From Caenorhabditis elegans (taxonomy: Eukaryota > Nematoda > Chromadorea > Rhabditida > Rhabditidae): DNA of 64,000 bases. Below the pieces are notes generated by a model. It searched no databases and had not been told where the DNA came from. It saw only the letters and a list, made by a program, of their open reading frames with translations. Every line of letters begins with the position of its first letter. Within the stretch, counting starts at the first letter, position 1. A program made the position numbers and the translations under genes. Shown here in pieces: positions 1-17,924 of this stretch. The stretch is from NCBI RefSeq assembly GCF_000002985.6, contig NC_003279.8, forward strand, positions 14,322,001-14,386,000, written 5' to 3'.

Positions 1-226
1 ATATATATATTTAAACGATTCATGGCAGTTTAACGCCCACACCTATTTTGCCCTGGCTCCTGGAAACCCCTATAACTATAACTTTAATTGGTGCTAGTGT
101 CTATCAAAATGTTGTCAACTCACAAGTTGTAGTAAATTTAATTTTTTTGATCTACAATTTGCTAATTGACAATTTTAAAACGCTATATTTTGTCCAGCGA
201 ACCCTAATGAACCAGAACTATCTAAA

Positions 227-236
227 TTTCTTCCAG
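227..236 (+). other. Putative trans-splice (SL) or 5' UTR acceptor of src-1
   Basis: TTTCTTCCAG ends at 236, 50 bases before the src-1 ATG, with no in-between ATG. It fits the nematode 3' splice consensus, so the mature mRNA probably starts here after spliced-leader addition. A cis-spliced 5' UTR exon left of the window is the alternative. Confidence 0.4.
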
Positions 237-286
237 AACCTCCCAAATCAAAAAACTGACGACACCAGGATCGTCCGTTCCTCCCC

Positions 287-6835
<6,549 letters not shown>

Positions 6836-6941
6836 GAGAGAGAGAGAAACTTTTGGGTGCCTATATACAGCAGCTACGGGTTTTTTTTGTGATTTTTTCT
6901 GTCTGTGTGTGTTCTTTTTTGCTCAATACTGTTTTTTTTTT

Positions 6942-6947
6942 AATAAA
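6942..6947 (+). terminator. src-1: Poly(A) signal of src-1
   Basis: AATAAA about 107 bases after the src-1 stop codon, after a T-rich stretch; the only canonical signal before the next repeat cluster. Confidence 0.7.
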
Positions 6948-7326
6948 TTATTGATTTTTCTTATGATCCAGGCTTAAGATCCAGGTAAGAGTAACCTGAT
7001 CACATTTCAAACATTTCTTTATGATCGGCAAATATTAAGAGGGATATCGAGGAGAGGAGGGGGGTCTAGGTAAAAAGTTCAAATTCACACACACACACAC
7101 AAACAGTGGAAGTGGCTTTAGTTCAAAAGCTTGAAGAATTTTATTATTTTTTAGCAATTTTTCGCATTTTTTGGTGCTTTCTTGAGTCCAATTTTCAATT
7201 TTTCGGCTTTTTAACTTTTCTAACAAAAACTCGATATTTTATACTTTATTGCAAATGCGCTCCAACGAAAAAGTGATCAATGAGCGTTAGGATTTTCCAT
7301 TCCAAAAATTGTGATTATCAAGCGCA

Positions 7327-7500
7327 CGTGGTGCCAGGTTGTCCCATTACGGTTTGATCTACAAAAAATGCGGGAATTTTTTGCCCGATGAAATGTGACG
7401 TCAGCATGTTCTGAACCATGCGAAATCAGTCCCGCACACTCCCGCATTTTTTGAAGATCAACGTAGATCAATCCGAAATGAGACTCTCTTACACCACGTG
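7327..7500. mobile_element. GATCTAC/ATGCGGGA fold-back copy
   Basis: Ends CGTGGTGCCAGGTTGTCCCA and the degenerate reverse complement TCTTACACCACGTG, with ATGCGGGA and CCCGCATTTTTTGAAGATCA inside. Same family as 5655-6502. Confidence 0.75.
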
Positions 7501-7603
7501 TAAGCGCATTACATTGAGAAAATTTGAGGACCACATTTCCAAAGCGAGATATTCAAATTTTCCAATTATTAAAAGTACGCTCCATTGAGAAATTGTAGGA
7601 AAC

Positions 7604-8215
7604 TTTTATTTTTGTCATTAGAGCGTGTTTAGATGTTGTTGTCGGATTAAGGTATAAGTTGCAAATGAGCTCTAATGAGAAAATCTTGAAAACTGAATGT
7701 TTTCACATTAGAGCGCATTTGCATATAGAGATCAGATAAAAGTTAGAATTTTCCAGCCGTTGCAAGTGCGCTCTATTGAGAACATTTTGAAAATTGAATG
7801 TTTTCAAATTAGAGCGCATTTGCATATCGAGATCAGATAAAAGTTAGAATTTTCCAGCCGTTGCAAGTGCGCTCTATTGAGAACATTTTGAAAATTGAAT
7901 GTTTTCACATTAGAGCGCATTTGCATATGAAGGTCAGATAAAAATTTGAATATTCGAGTAGTTGCAAGTGCGCTTTAATGAGAAAATCTTAAAATCTGCA
8001 TGTTTTCACATTAGAGAGCATTTGCATATCGAGGTTAGATAAAAAGTTTGAATTTTCCAGTTGTTGCAAGTCCGCTCTATTGAGAAAATCTTGAAAATTG
8101 AATGTTTTCACATTAGAGCGCATTTGCATATCGAGGTCAGATAAAAATTTGAAGCTGTTGCAAGTGCGCTCTGATGGAAAAATTCTAGTTTCGATTTTAT
8201 GCATCAGAGCGTACT
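7604..8215. repeat. 101-bp tandem repeat upstream of the aminopeptidase
   Basis: Five to six head-to-tail units; the GAGCGCATTTGCATAT word starts at 7711, 7812, 7913, 8014 and 8116, giving a 101-102 bp period. Each unit also has TTGCAAGTGCGCTCTATTGAGAA, so the two half words (AGAGCGCA and TGCGCTCT) face each other in every unit. Confidence 0.9.
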
Positions 8216-8281
8216 TGAAAAATACAATTTTCGAGTATCAGCAGATTTTGGCAACCGGTCTGAAAAAATGACTGATAATGA

Positions 8282-8604
8282 ACCTAAACCAGAGCCTGAG
8301 CCTATGCCTAAGCCAAAGCCTAAGCCTAAGACTAAGCCTAAGTCTAAGCATAAGACTAAGCCTGAGCCTAAGTCTAAGCCTGGGCCTAAACTTCAACTTA
8401 AGCCTAAGCCTAAGACTTGTTTTAAGCCTACGCCTAAGCCTAAACCTAAGACTGAGCCTAAGCCAAAGCCTGAGCCTGAGCATACTCCTAAACTTAAGCC
8501 TAAACCTAAATCTAGGCCTAAGCCTAGACCTAAACTTAAGCCTAGGCCTAATTTAATGCCTAAGCCTAAGCCCAAGCCTAATCCTAAGCCTAGGCCTAAT
8601 AGGC
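8282..8604 (-). repeat. Interstitial telomere-like tract (TTAGGC on minus strand)
   Basis: Degenerate CCTAAG hexamers, with variants CCTGAG, CCAAAG and CCTAAA, kept largely in hexamer phase for about 320 bases. On the minus strand this is TTAGGC, the nematode telomere repeat. It opens a long apparent Lys-Pro reading frame that is an artefact of the repeat. It lies between src-1 and the aminopeptidase. Confidence 0.85.
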
Positions 8605-8732
8605 TCGCAAAAATTTCAAATTTTAAGAAAAAGTTGCGAAACATGTCCAATGTATGTAGTACTACTTCCCCCCGTCCCCCCGCCGTACTTTTTCCCTTTG
8701 CCTGTCTATTTAACAACAGAATTAAAAAAGTT

Positions 8733-8922
8733 CTTCTTCTTCTTCTTCTTCTTCTTCTTGTCTGTGTGTATTTCTTTTGCCCACTGCTGCTGCGCTCACT
8801 AATTACGCAAAGGGGCTCAAACACGCAAAAAATCAGTGCTTTACCCCAAAAAATGTTTTTTGTGTGTATTGTTGAATTTCGAAAAATGTTTATATTTTTA
8901 TTTTGCCCCCCCCCCCCCCCCC
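8733..8922. repeat. (CTT)n microsatellite and 17-C tract
   Basis: About nine CTT repeats (8733-8759) and a run of 17 C at 8906-8922, in the proximal upstream region of the aminopeptidase. No promoter element is recognised with confidence between 8604 and 9012. Confidence 0.85.
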
Positions 8923-9002
8923 AATGTTTTTGTTTATAATTTTGTTCAATTTTCTAGTAACTAATTCACCCCCTTGCTACTTAGAGTCCTAGAAAAAACT
9001 GA

Positions 9003-9012
9003 AAAATTCCAG
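9003..9012 (+). other. Putative trans-splice acceptor of the aminopeptidase
   Basis: AAAATTCCAG ends 24 bases before the chosen ATG. If used, the leader keeps a four-codon uORF (ATG at 9018, TGA at 9030-9032). Moderate match only. Confidence 0.3.
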
Positions 9013-9036
9013 AATTTATGTACGAAAACTGATTAA

Positions 9037-12000
9037 ATGCAAGGATCACCACCGCCACCTCCACCTCCGCAGCCTACGTCGAAAATGCTATATGAAGAGG
9101 GAGAGACTCACGATGGGCTTAGTAAGTGCCTTTTTTCAAGTAAGCTTTGATTTTTTGGGGGGTTTTAGGGTTTAAAATAAGGTGAAACTCGATTTAAGAG
9201 TGCTAAAAATATTAAAATCTTGAGAAAATCCAGAAAAATTCACTCCGGAGGTCAACAGGCATAGCTGGTGGCTGAGCTTAAAAATTTTCAATTTAATTTT
9301 GGAGATCTCTGTATGAAATTTTGAGGAAATTTAAGAAAAACCGCCAAAGATTTATGAAAATGCATTTCTGAGGGCACAAGATCAAGCTGGTGGCTAAGCT
9401 GAAGCCATATATAAGGATACTTTGAGAAAAAATGTCAAAAGTAGTTGCTGGAGCTTTAGTAGGCTCCAGATTAACTCCTCTCCTAAAATAATGATTAGAA
9501 GGCGTATGCACCATGAGCCCCGCCGGGTGAGTATTTTTCAAGCTCCAGGGCCCCTTAAAAAAACCAGTTTAGCTAAGGTAGCAATTATAGATCAGAGGAT
9601 CAAGTAGTGGTATTAAACCGAAACTTTACCCTACCCTAGTTTTAAAGCAGATTTTTACAATTTCCACTTTTTTCAGCGATCTGGACGCCCAGCAACCCCT
9701 ACCGCCACACCTCATCCCACCGTCGAACCCGTGTATGTGTCGCCATCACATTTGGACTTCTGATGTTCGGACTAGGTGTCTCAGTTGGAGCATTCCTTCA
9801 CGCAGTCATGTTTCCTGATGGATCCCCGTCCATTCTTAGCCTCCCGTCTTTCTTAAAATCTGATGCTCCGATGGATGCTGACAACTCGACTCTGATCAAT
9901 CTTCGAATAGCTGGTGCCGAGCTAGGGAGTAGTGTTGAGCTGGAGGACACTACGGTGGGGAGTGAGGAAGAGGAGATGGTAGAAGAGGGAGATGAGGAGG
10001 AGGATGAGGTTGAAGAAAAGTCAGAAGAAAGTGAGGAGGAAGAGGAGAAGATCAAGAAGAAGAGAAGGGGGAAGAAGGAGAAGAAGGAGAAGGTCGTAGA
10101 GGAGGTAGAGGAAGAGGAAGAGCATGAAGAAACTGAGGAGCAGGAAGAGGAGCAGAGTGGAGAAAAGTTTGTCAAGGCTAATAAGGAGGTGAGTAATTAA
10201 ATATAGGGCCATGTTTTAATAGGCTCTAATAGGCTTGGGGCTTTAAAGAAACTTTAGCCTGAAAAATTTCTAAAGGCTTTTCGCAGTCTCCATGGGGTTC
10301 GTACGTGGTAAGGCTAATAGAAGGGGCCATCTGCTTGGAATCCGAGTTTTTAGGCTTGGATGCACTATAAGGACTAAATTAGGATCATGGCTGGACCATA
10401 ACATGGGTCATGAAAACTATCGCAGATGTGTCAGATGTGCCTCAACTTGGCATCCAAGTTGATAGGCTTAGATGCACCATAAGGATCACATAATCATACG
10501 AACCTTAGAGCATCACAGTAGATGCATCATAAGGACTCTAGTTGATGCATCATAAGGATCATAGTTGATGCACCATAAGGATTATAGTAGAAGCACCATA
10601 AGAACCACAGAACCATACGGATCTCAGAGCACCACTGTAGATGCACCATAAGGGCCAAAGGATCATATTTGATGCACCATAACGAATAGTACCAACTTCA
10701 CAGAAAATTTGCTCGAAACTGTATTGCTTTAAATTTTCAAGTTCCGGCCGGGTAAGCCATAATTTTGAAGGCATACCACATTACTAGTTAACACCTTCCC
10801 GCCCAAAAAAAACCCCAAGATCTATGATTCCAGTGCACCAACATCACGTGGTACTCCTCACGACTTCCGCGCACCGCTGAACCAATCGACTACGACTTGA
10901 CCCTCCACCCGAATCTTACGAATGGAGAGGTTGAGGCATCGGTCTCTATCAGAATATTGATTAAAAACGACACAAAGCTGTTGATATTGAACGCTGAGAA
11001 TTTGGAGATGAAGAGTTTTGATATTACGAAAAAGGGCGCCAAGGTGAAGGCGGATTTTGTGAGTTTTTTCAGTGGAAACTTTTTGGAAAATTACTTGGGT
11101 TTCAGGTAAAATGCGCGGTGATGACTCAGTGGGCCTGGAAGCTTGCAAAACGACTGCATAAAGGAGATCATATCGTTCTAACAATTTATTATAGTGCGCA
11201 GGTGACGGAATATAGAGCTTAGCGGCTCAATTTCAATAATTCCATTTTCAGATGAAATCCGATCTTCAAGGGCTATACTTCAGCACACATCTTGGAACGG
11301 ACGGGAAGAAAACGTAATGCAAGCGCGCTCTAACGCACAGAGACCAGAAAACTTGTATTTCAGAAAATCAGCAGCAACACAGTTTGAGCCAACATTCGCC
11401 AGAAAGATGTTGCCATGTTTCGACGAGCCTAATTTTAAGGCAACATTCCAAGTGGCTATTATAAGGTGGGAAATTTGAAATTTTCATTGTTTTTTACCCT
11501 AGCAACAGCTAAATTGCTGTGGCAGACCAGAAAAATCAGAAATTTGAAATTCTAAATTCTCTGCTATTTGGCGCTACATAGTCAATTTTGACTATGAGAG
11601 TGCCTAAACAAAGGAGTTTGATCTACAAAAAATGCGGGAGTTGAGACGCAGATTTCTCAATTAATTTTGCATGGTTAAGAACGTGCTGACGTCACAGTTT
11701 TTTGAACAAAAAATTCCCGCATTTTCTGTAGATCAAGCCGTAATGGGATAGCCACCGCGTGGAAAACTATTTGAAACGCGCACATGGTGCATCGACCTTC
11801 CTTAACTGTTACACTCAAAATAAAAAAAAAACTGCGTGGCGTGTTATGCAGAAAACCTAATATTTAGGCCCCGTCTTTTTCTCGTCCACTTACGGAGAAA
11901 AGGACAAAAATTTTGATCCCAACTAATATCAGGCCGCCGACTTCTCACGGGTTCCGCGCGCCGCTATGTTTAACTCGCAGCAGGCGGAGACAGCTCGCCA

Positions 12001-15000
12001 CGCCCACAGCGAGTTAAACGCAGCGGCGCGCGGAACCCGTGAGATGTCGGCGGCCTGATATTGGTTGGGGTCAAAATTTTTGCCTTTTCTCCGTGAGCGG
12101 ACGAGAAAAAGACGGGGCCTAAATATTAGGTTTTCTGCAGTACACGCCACGCAGTTTCTTTATTTTGAGTGTATAGCAAGCATTTTTTTCACAGAGTCTT
12201 TACATAAACCGTTTAGCATTACAGGGTCTTACAGCATCTTTCGCAGAGCCCAGTGATCCTGGAACTTAAAATTTGCATAAACTAACACCTGTAACATTTA
12301 TCACGTTTTCCAGAAACCCCCACCACATCGCAAGAAGCAACATGAACATCCTCATATCGAAGGAGTACAAAAACGGACTTATCAAGGATGTATTCGAGAA
12401 GTCTGTAAAAATGTCAACGTACCTATTAGCCGTGGCAGTTTTGGATGGCTATGGATACATCAAGAGGCTGACCAGAAATACGCAGAAAGCTATTGAAGTA
12501 CGGCTTTATGCTCCTCAGGATATGCTCACCGGGCAGTCGGAGTTCGGGCTGGACACTACGATTCGCGCGCTGGAGTTTTTTGAAGACTATTTTAATATCA
12601 GTTATCCATTGGACAAAATTGGTGAGTAAGGTAGATCAAATACCTTAAATAGAGCATTCTTTTATACCTTTCCTCTCAGAGTCAAACCCTATTAGACTTA
12701 CTCGGACTAAAAAAACAGAACTGCAAAAAAAAACAGAGTAGCTCCAATTAAAATCTATACAGAAAAAATGTTTGTTTTTGTTCACTAAAACCGGTTATAA
12801 TATCAGCTGTCCATTGGACAAAATTGGTGAGTGAAGTAGATCAGTCAAACCCTATCAGGCTTACTCGGACTAAAATGAGGTCTGAAGTGGCCTACGTTAA
12901 GAGATTTAGGCTTATCGGTAGGACTGAAAAAAACAGAGTAACTCTAAATTACACCTATGCAGAAAAAAATAGAGTATTGCAGACTAAAACCGGTTCAGTT
13001 CAGAGTAAAACCATGCCTGTATAGTATGCACAACAGTTTTACTGTAAAACTTTGAGCTTGAATTTTACATTTTTAGGTAGTTCTAGGTAGGTAGGCATAG
13101 GTTTGAGCTTTAAGTACTTGGTGGGGTTTGAAGAGCTTGGTGTCAAAGTGTCCCATTTCGGTTTGATCTTCGAAAAATGAGGGAAAAAAGAGAAAAGACG
13201 CAGTGTTCTCAACTGATTTCGCATAGTTAAAGACTTGCTGATGTCACTTTTTTGGGAAAAATTCCCGCATTTTTGAAGATCAAACTGCTTCGAAACAAAT
13301 GGTAGGCTCCGTACTTCATAAAAATTGCCGTTATTTCAGACCTCCTTGCCCTTGACGACTTCAGCGAGGGCGCTATGGAAAACTGGGGACTCGTCACATT
13401 TCGTGACTCTGCTCTACTATTTAACGAACGAAAGGCTAGCGTGGTGGCCAAGGAGCACATCGCTCTTATCATATGCCATGAGATTGCTCATCAGTGGTTC
13501 GGCAACCTTGTGACGATGGATTGGTGGAATGAGGTGTTCCTGAACGAGGGATTCGCCAATTATATGGAATACAAGTGTGTAGAGCATTTGTTCCCTGATT
13601 GGAGTATTGTAAGTGTTCCGTTGATTTTCAATTATTACACTGATGCACTGACTTATACTTACTTTCAGATGAGCAGATTCTACGCGGAAAACCTGGCATT
13701 CAGCCAGGAACCCGATGGATTCTTGAGCTCCCGAGCCATCGAGTCGGATGATGATGATAGTTTGTTGAACCTCTTCGATGCAATCAACTATCACAAGGCA
13801 GCGGCGATAATTCACATGATTGCTGAGATGGCTGGTCAGAAGAACTTTCAGAATGCATTGGTCGAATATTTGAACAAGTATGCCTATAGTAATGCGATTG
13901 GAGTGGATCTATGGAAGATCGTAGAGAAGGTAGTTGAGATTCGGACGGTCTTGGAAATCCATACCTAGCTCCTTTCAGCACGCCAACCTCCAAGGCACCG
14001 TGTCAATCCCAGATCTCGCAAAGGCCTACACCACCCAAGTCGGATATCCCCTGCTTACTGTAGAAAGGACGGATGAGGGGGTTCTGGTGCATAATCAGAC
14101 ACGATTCTTGTTTGCAGAGGGTGATAAGGCAGAGGAGAAGCGTGGGGATTGGAAATGGCCAATTCCGATTAGTTATAGGTAGGCAGGTAGGAGGTGATTG
14201 CTGAAGCGTCGGGTTTTACAGAGATTCCGAGCACCGACGGAAGAAGCAGCACTGGATTCAAGCGGATGATAAGAATGGTATGCGGTATCTGAATAGTTAT
14301 AGGTAGTCTTGAGTAGTTCTAGGTAATCCTGGGTAGTTCTAGGTAGTACTGAGTAGTTCTAGGTAGTCCTGAGTAGTTCTAGGTAGTCCTGAGTAGTTCC
14401 AGGTAGTCCTGAGTAGTTCCACGTAGTTCTATGTAGCCCGTAGTCTTGTGTAGTTCCAGGTAATCCTGAGTAGTTCTTGGTAGTCTTATCCAGAATTACA
14501 GTTCCAGGTAGACCTGCGTAGTTCTGAGTTGTTCTTGGTAGTCTTATCCAGAACTCCTCAGGACTACCTGGAACTACTCAAAACTAATAACTACTTAGAA
14601 CTACTTAGAACTACGCAGGTCTACCTACAGCTATTCGGGACTACCTAAAACTGCCCAAGACTAAAGACTACCTACAGTGCATTTTCTTTCCACTTCTACG
14701 GGTTCAAAAGGGGTGCATTATGATCTCGACACGCGCCACTCATTGGTCTCGCCACGCGCCTCAAAAACCAATGGGTGGCGCGTGTCGAGACCATCGCGCG
14801 TAAATGCGCGCCCCTTTAAACTCGTAGAAGTGGGAAGAAAACGCACTGTAGGTAGTCTTTAGTTCTGGGTAGTTTTAGGTAGTCCCGAGTAGCTGTAGGT
14901 AGCCCTGAGTAGTTCTTGGTAGTCCCGAGGATTTCCAGGTAGACCTGCTCTGTTCCAAGTAGTTCTTAGTCTTGAGTAGTTCCAGGTAGTCCTGAGTAGT

Positions 15001-17716
15001 TCTGGATAAGTTTGGCTGATTTGGGGTAGTTGTAACCTAAAAATCCAAATTGATTCCAGTTACCTGGGAGACCACCTCCAACGACTGGCTGATCCTTAAC
15101 ACAGGTGGTGTTGGATACTTCAAAGTTCTATACGACCCGGAGACCTATCGAAAGCTTGTGAAACAGCTGCAGAGGAACCATACTGTAGGTTTTTCAGATA
15201 TTACATTTATGCCTCAAATTTCCGAGTTTTCAGACCATATCACCAATTGATCGATCAATGATTCTCGTGGACTCATTTGATCTTTCCAAAACATCACTTC
15301 TCAATATTAGTGTATACTTTGACCTGCTAGAATACGTAGAGAGTAAGCTAAACTTGGAAAAAACTCTAAAATTTGTTGAAAATTTTCCAGAAGAAACAGA
15401 TAAAATGACATGGTCAATTGTTGGCAAACAATTGCGAACCATTGAGGCGTTAATCGAGGAGTCGGACTATTTGGACATATACCAAGATTTTCAACGAAGC
15501 CTGATTATGAGGCTGTATGAGAGCCTGGATTGGGATGAGCAGGGAGCAAATCCTAATCAGAAACGACTTCAGGTAAGGTTTTGAGGGCCATTGTAGGCAG
15601 GCTCGGTTTCAGGGCCTGGCGCCTGCCTGAAACTTATCAGCCTTTCGCCTCTTTTTGAAATTTTTACGTGAATTTACAATTTTCTCCCTATTTGATGGAA
15701 ATCAAAAATAAAATGTCTGGTTCGTTTTAGCGCGAATTGAGGCGAGAGGCAGGTGGAGGCCAAGCAGACAGGCAGGCGTTTTAACGCCTACTCGGGTGCC
15801 CTAGAGTAATGTGTAATGTAAAGAGTAACCACAGAAGTGGTTTACGTTGTCCACTTGGTGTCAGGCTGTCCCATAGCGGTTTGATCTACAAAAAGTGCGG
15901 GATTAATTCCGCGCAAGATCAGTTGAGAAGTTTGCGTCTAAATTCCCGCGATTTTTGTAGATCTAAGTAGATCAAACTGAAATGGGGCAAATGGAAGTGA
16001 TTGTCCCATGCTATTTGGGGAAACAGTTTCTGAAGCCGTGCCAAATAGAGTTTTAACTAAATTTGGCAAAATTTGGAAATTTATCAGTACTCTGTTTAAT
16101 AGAAAAAGCACCGAAATTGCAAAATTTCTGAATTTGAGCAAAATTTGTTGTCAATTCAGGTTCTGGTGTACCAGGTAAACATTCATTTGCGGCATAAAAA
16201 ACGTGGTATTGTAGATCAGCGGGGTCTTGTAGATCAACGGGGTCTTGTAGATTAACGGGGTCTTGTAGATCAACGGGGTATTGTAGATCAACGGGGTCTT
16301 ATAGATCAACGGGGTATCGTAGATCAACGGGGTCTTATAGATCAACGGGGGATTGTAGATCAACGGAGTCTTGTAGATCATTGTTCAGACTAGCTTAACG
16401 GGGTCTTGTAGATCAACGGGGTCTTGTAGATCATTGTTCAGTGTAGCTTAACGGGGTCTTGTAGATTAACGGGGTCTTGTAAATCAACGGGGTCTTGTAA
16501 ATCAACGGGGTATTGTAGATCAACGGGGTGTTGTAGATCAACGGGGTGTTGTAGATCAACGGAGTCTTGTAGATCATTGTTCAGACTAGCTTAACGGGGT
16601 CTTGTAGATCAACGGGGTCTTGTAGATCATTGTTCAGTGTAGCTTAACGGGGTCTTGTAGATTAACGGGGTCTTGTAAATCAACGGGGTCTTGTAAATCA
16701 ACGGGGTATTGTAGATCAACGGGGTCTTGTAGATCAACGGGGCCTTGTAGATCATTGTTCAGACTAGCCCAACCTAATCCTACCCCAACATCTCAATTCC
16801 CTTCAGGTGGACATTTTTGCGGTCGCTTGCCGCCTTCAAATCAAAGACTGCACGAAACAAGCCTACCAACGATATTTACAATGGGTTAGCAGTGGAGTCC
16901 GAAACCCCGAGCATCATATGATAGCCCTTATGGAGGGTGTGAAGCAGGGTGAAACAACGGCCTGGGAGCGGATATGGAAGGCTTATAAGACTGCAACAAG
17001 CCCATCGGAGAAGAATAATATTATTGGGGCATTGACGAGTACCAAGGATGCTTCACTGATTAACAGGTATTTGGTATATTCAGCAGCTAGTGATCCATAG
17101 TTCAAGGAACTTTCAGACTCCTCAAGTACTGCCTGGACGGGAAGATCAAGGCGAACCTGATTCCACGTGTGTTCTCCTACTTCTCACTAAACCAGTCTAC
17201 AAGGAACATTGTCTGGAAATTTTTCAAAACGCATTTTGAACAGTTTCATGGAATGTTAGTTTGGAAAGTTAATTTGGTATAAAAAATAAGAAATTTCCAG
17301 ACTCGGGAAGGGATCGTTGATGGCCAGTTGTGTGAAGTGTCTCGCCGAGCCATTGAGCACTGAAACCGAGTTGGAGGAGGTGAAGGAGTTCCTGAAGAGT
17401 CAGAAGGTAAGGATATCATATTTTGAGGCAAACATTTACTCGTGATCTGAAGTTTGCTAGCCCAGCGTTCTGAAGCTCTGATAGATCCTAGCCGAGTCAT
17501 TTTTTGCTTACCTACCCCCCTACCATTTTCCAGTTCGCCGAAGACGGTCTCATCAAAATGGAGATGACTTACGAGCAAATCGAGCTGAACATCCAATGGC
17601 GAAAACTCAATGAAGGCCAGCTGGGCAAGTGGATCAGCAGATGGGATGAGCGTAGACGGACACTGTACAGACGGAAGAGGCATCGCCATCACCATAAACC
17701 TTTGTCCGTATTTTGA
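9037..17716 (+). CDS. Membrane M1-family zinc aminopeptidase
   Basis: Seventeen exons, all phases consistent: 9037-9121, 9677-10188, 10834-11058, 11106-11201, 11252-11313, 11364-11465, 12314-12621, 13340-13608, 13669-13929, 13979-14178, 14222-14277, 15060-15184, 15234-15572, 16807-17066, 17117-17254, 17301-17406, 17534-17716; 1,108 aa. A proline-rich cytosolic N-terminus is followed by one membrane segment ([20 protein letters not shown], about residues 48-67), so it is a type II ectoenzyme. A long Glu/Lys-rich stalk follows (about 115-195). The peptidase core has the CFDEP motif, GAMENW exopeptidase motif, HEIAH zinc site with the third ligand Glu exactly 18 residues on (NEGFA), and the Tyr of Y-x-K that stabilises the transition state (here YHKA, not the usual YxKG). 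An ERAP1-like C-terminal domain ends in a basic/His tail. Known family role: removes N-terminal residues from peptides. It looks catalytically competent; the substrate is unknown. An uORF (9018-9032) precedes the ATG. Confidence 0.92.
10360..10690. repeat. GATGCACCATAAGGAT repeats in aminopeptidase intron 2
   Basis: Degenerate tandem copies of GATGCACCATAAGGA(T/C)CA. No gene or splice signals are recognised in 10200-10820 otherwise. Confidence 0.7.
11600..11760. mobile_element. GATCTAC/ATGCGGGA fold-back copy
   Basis: TTTGATCTACAAAAAATGCG at 11618 onward and CCCGCATTTTCTGTAGATCA at 11716 onward face each other around the TTTTGCATGGTTAAGAACGT core. Lies in aminopeptidase intron 6. Confidence 0.75.
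11810..12173. mobile_element. TA-flanked palindromic MITE, copy 2 (Tc/mariner-type)
   Basis: Same family as 4029-4364: TA-CACTCAAAATAAA start, TTTATTTTGAGTG-TA end, and the same GC-rich central palindrome. Both copies sit in introns and both keep TA at the ends, which supports TA as the target duplication. Confidence 0.82.
12590..12990 (+). repeat. 205-bp duplication covering the end of aminopeptidase exon 7
   Basis: The last ~30 bases of exon 7 plus its 5' splice site (CCATTGGACAAAATTGGTGAG, exon edge 12621) recur in the intron with the edge at 12826. The following intron text (AAACCCTATTAGACTTACTC) is also repeated, so this is a tandem duplication with a 205-bp offset. The copy is a decoy donor. 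Confidence 0.85.
13135..13290. mobile_element. GATCTAC/ATGCGGGA fold-back copy
   Basis: Diverged copy in aminopeptidase intron 7: GGTGTCAAAGTGTCCCATTT and CGGTTTGATCTTC at the left, CCCGCATTTTTGAAGATCAA at the right. Confidence 0.65.
14282..15015. repeat. TAGTTCTAGGTAGTCCTGAG minisatellite in aminopeptidase intron 11
   Basis: Roughly 20-base degenerate units, TAGTTCTAGGTAGTCCTGAG, first in plus orientation (to about 14550), then as reverse complement (14550-14670), then plus again after the MITE at 14672-14851. The array therefore folds back on itself around the MITE. Confidence 0.85.
14672..14851. mobile_element. TACAGTGCATTTT MITE, copy 1
   Basis: Terminal inverted repeats TACAGTGCATTTT...CCACTTCTACG and the reverse complement, a GC-rich palindromic core (CTCGACACGCGCCA / TGGCGCGTGTCGAG), TA at both ends. 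The CAGTG terminus is like Tc1-type elements. A longer copy is at 56839-57158. Confidence 0.78.
15849..15992. mobile_element. GATCTAC/ATGCGGGA fold-back copy
   Basis: Short copy in aminopeptidase intron 13: TTGGTGTCAGGCTGTCCCAT on the left, TAGATCAAACTGAAATGGGG on the right. Confidence 0.75.
16200..16770. repeat. 18-bp minisatellite GTAGATCAACGGGGTCTT
   Basis: About 30 copies, with variants GTATT, GTGTT and AAATCAACG. A compound block containing ATTGTTCAGACTAGCTTAAC recurs three times, so there is a second, larger duplication of about 180 bp. It lies in aminopeptidase intron 13. Confidence 0.92.
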
Positions 17717-17924
17717 TCTACCGGATATATCTCTTATTTTCCATTCGTTGAAGGTGCTTTGTAAAGATTTTCAGTTGGTTTTTTGATTTTTTGGTTTTTT
17801 TGCAGATTTTATGGTTTATACATATAAAGAAAATTTCGATAATGTATTCTCCGGTCACTACGGCAATTTCAGATACCGTATTTCTTTGATTAGCATGATC
17901 TTTCTATTAGATTGCACTCTGTGT

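Noticed and set aside
8894..8922. G-quadruplex promoter element for the aminopeptidase
   Set aside because: A plain C run without spaced G-runs; recorded as a mononucleotide tract only.
8199..8939. Long open frame coding for Lys-Pro repeats
   Set aside because: It is translation of the degenerate telomere-like hexamer tract; all three frames and the other strand are equally open, with no splice or start context.
16200..16770. CRISPR-like array of 18-bp repeats
   Set aside because: Repeats are directly abutting with no unique spacers, and the host is a nematode; it is a minisatellite.
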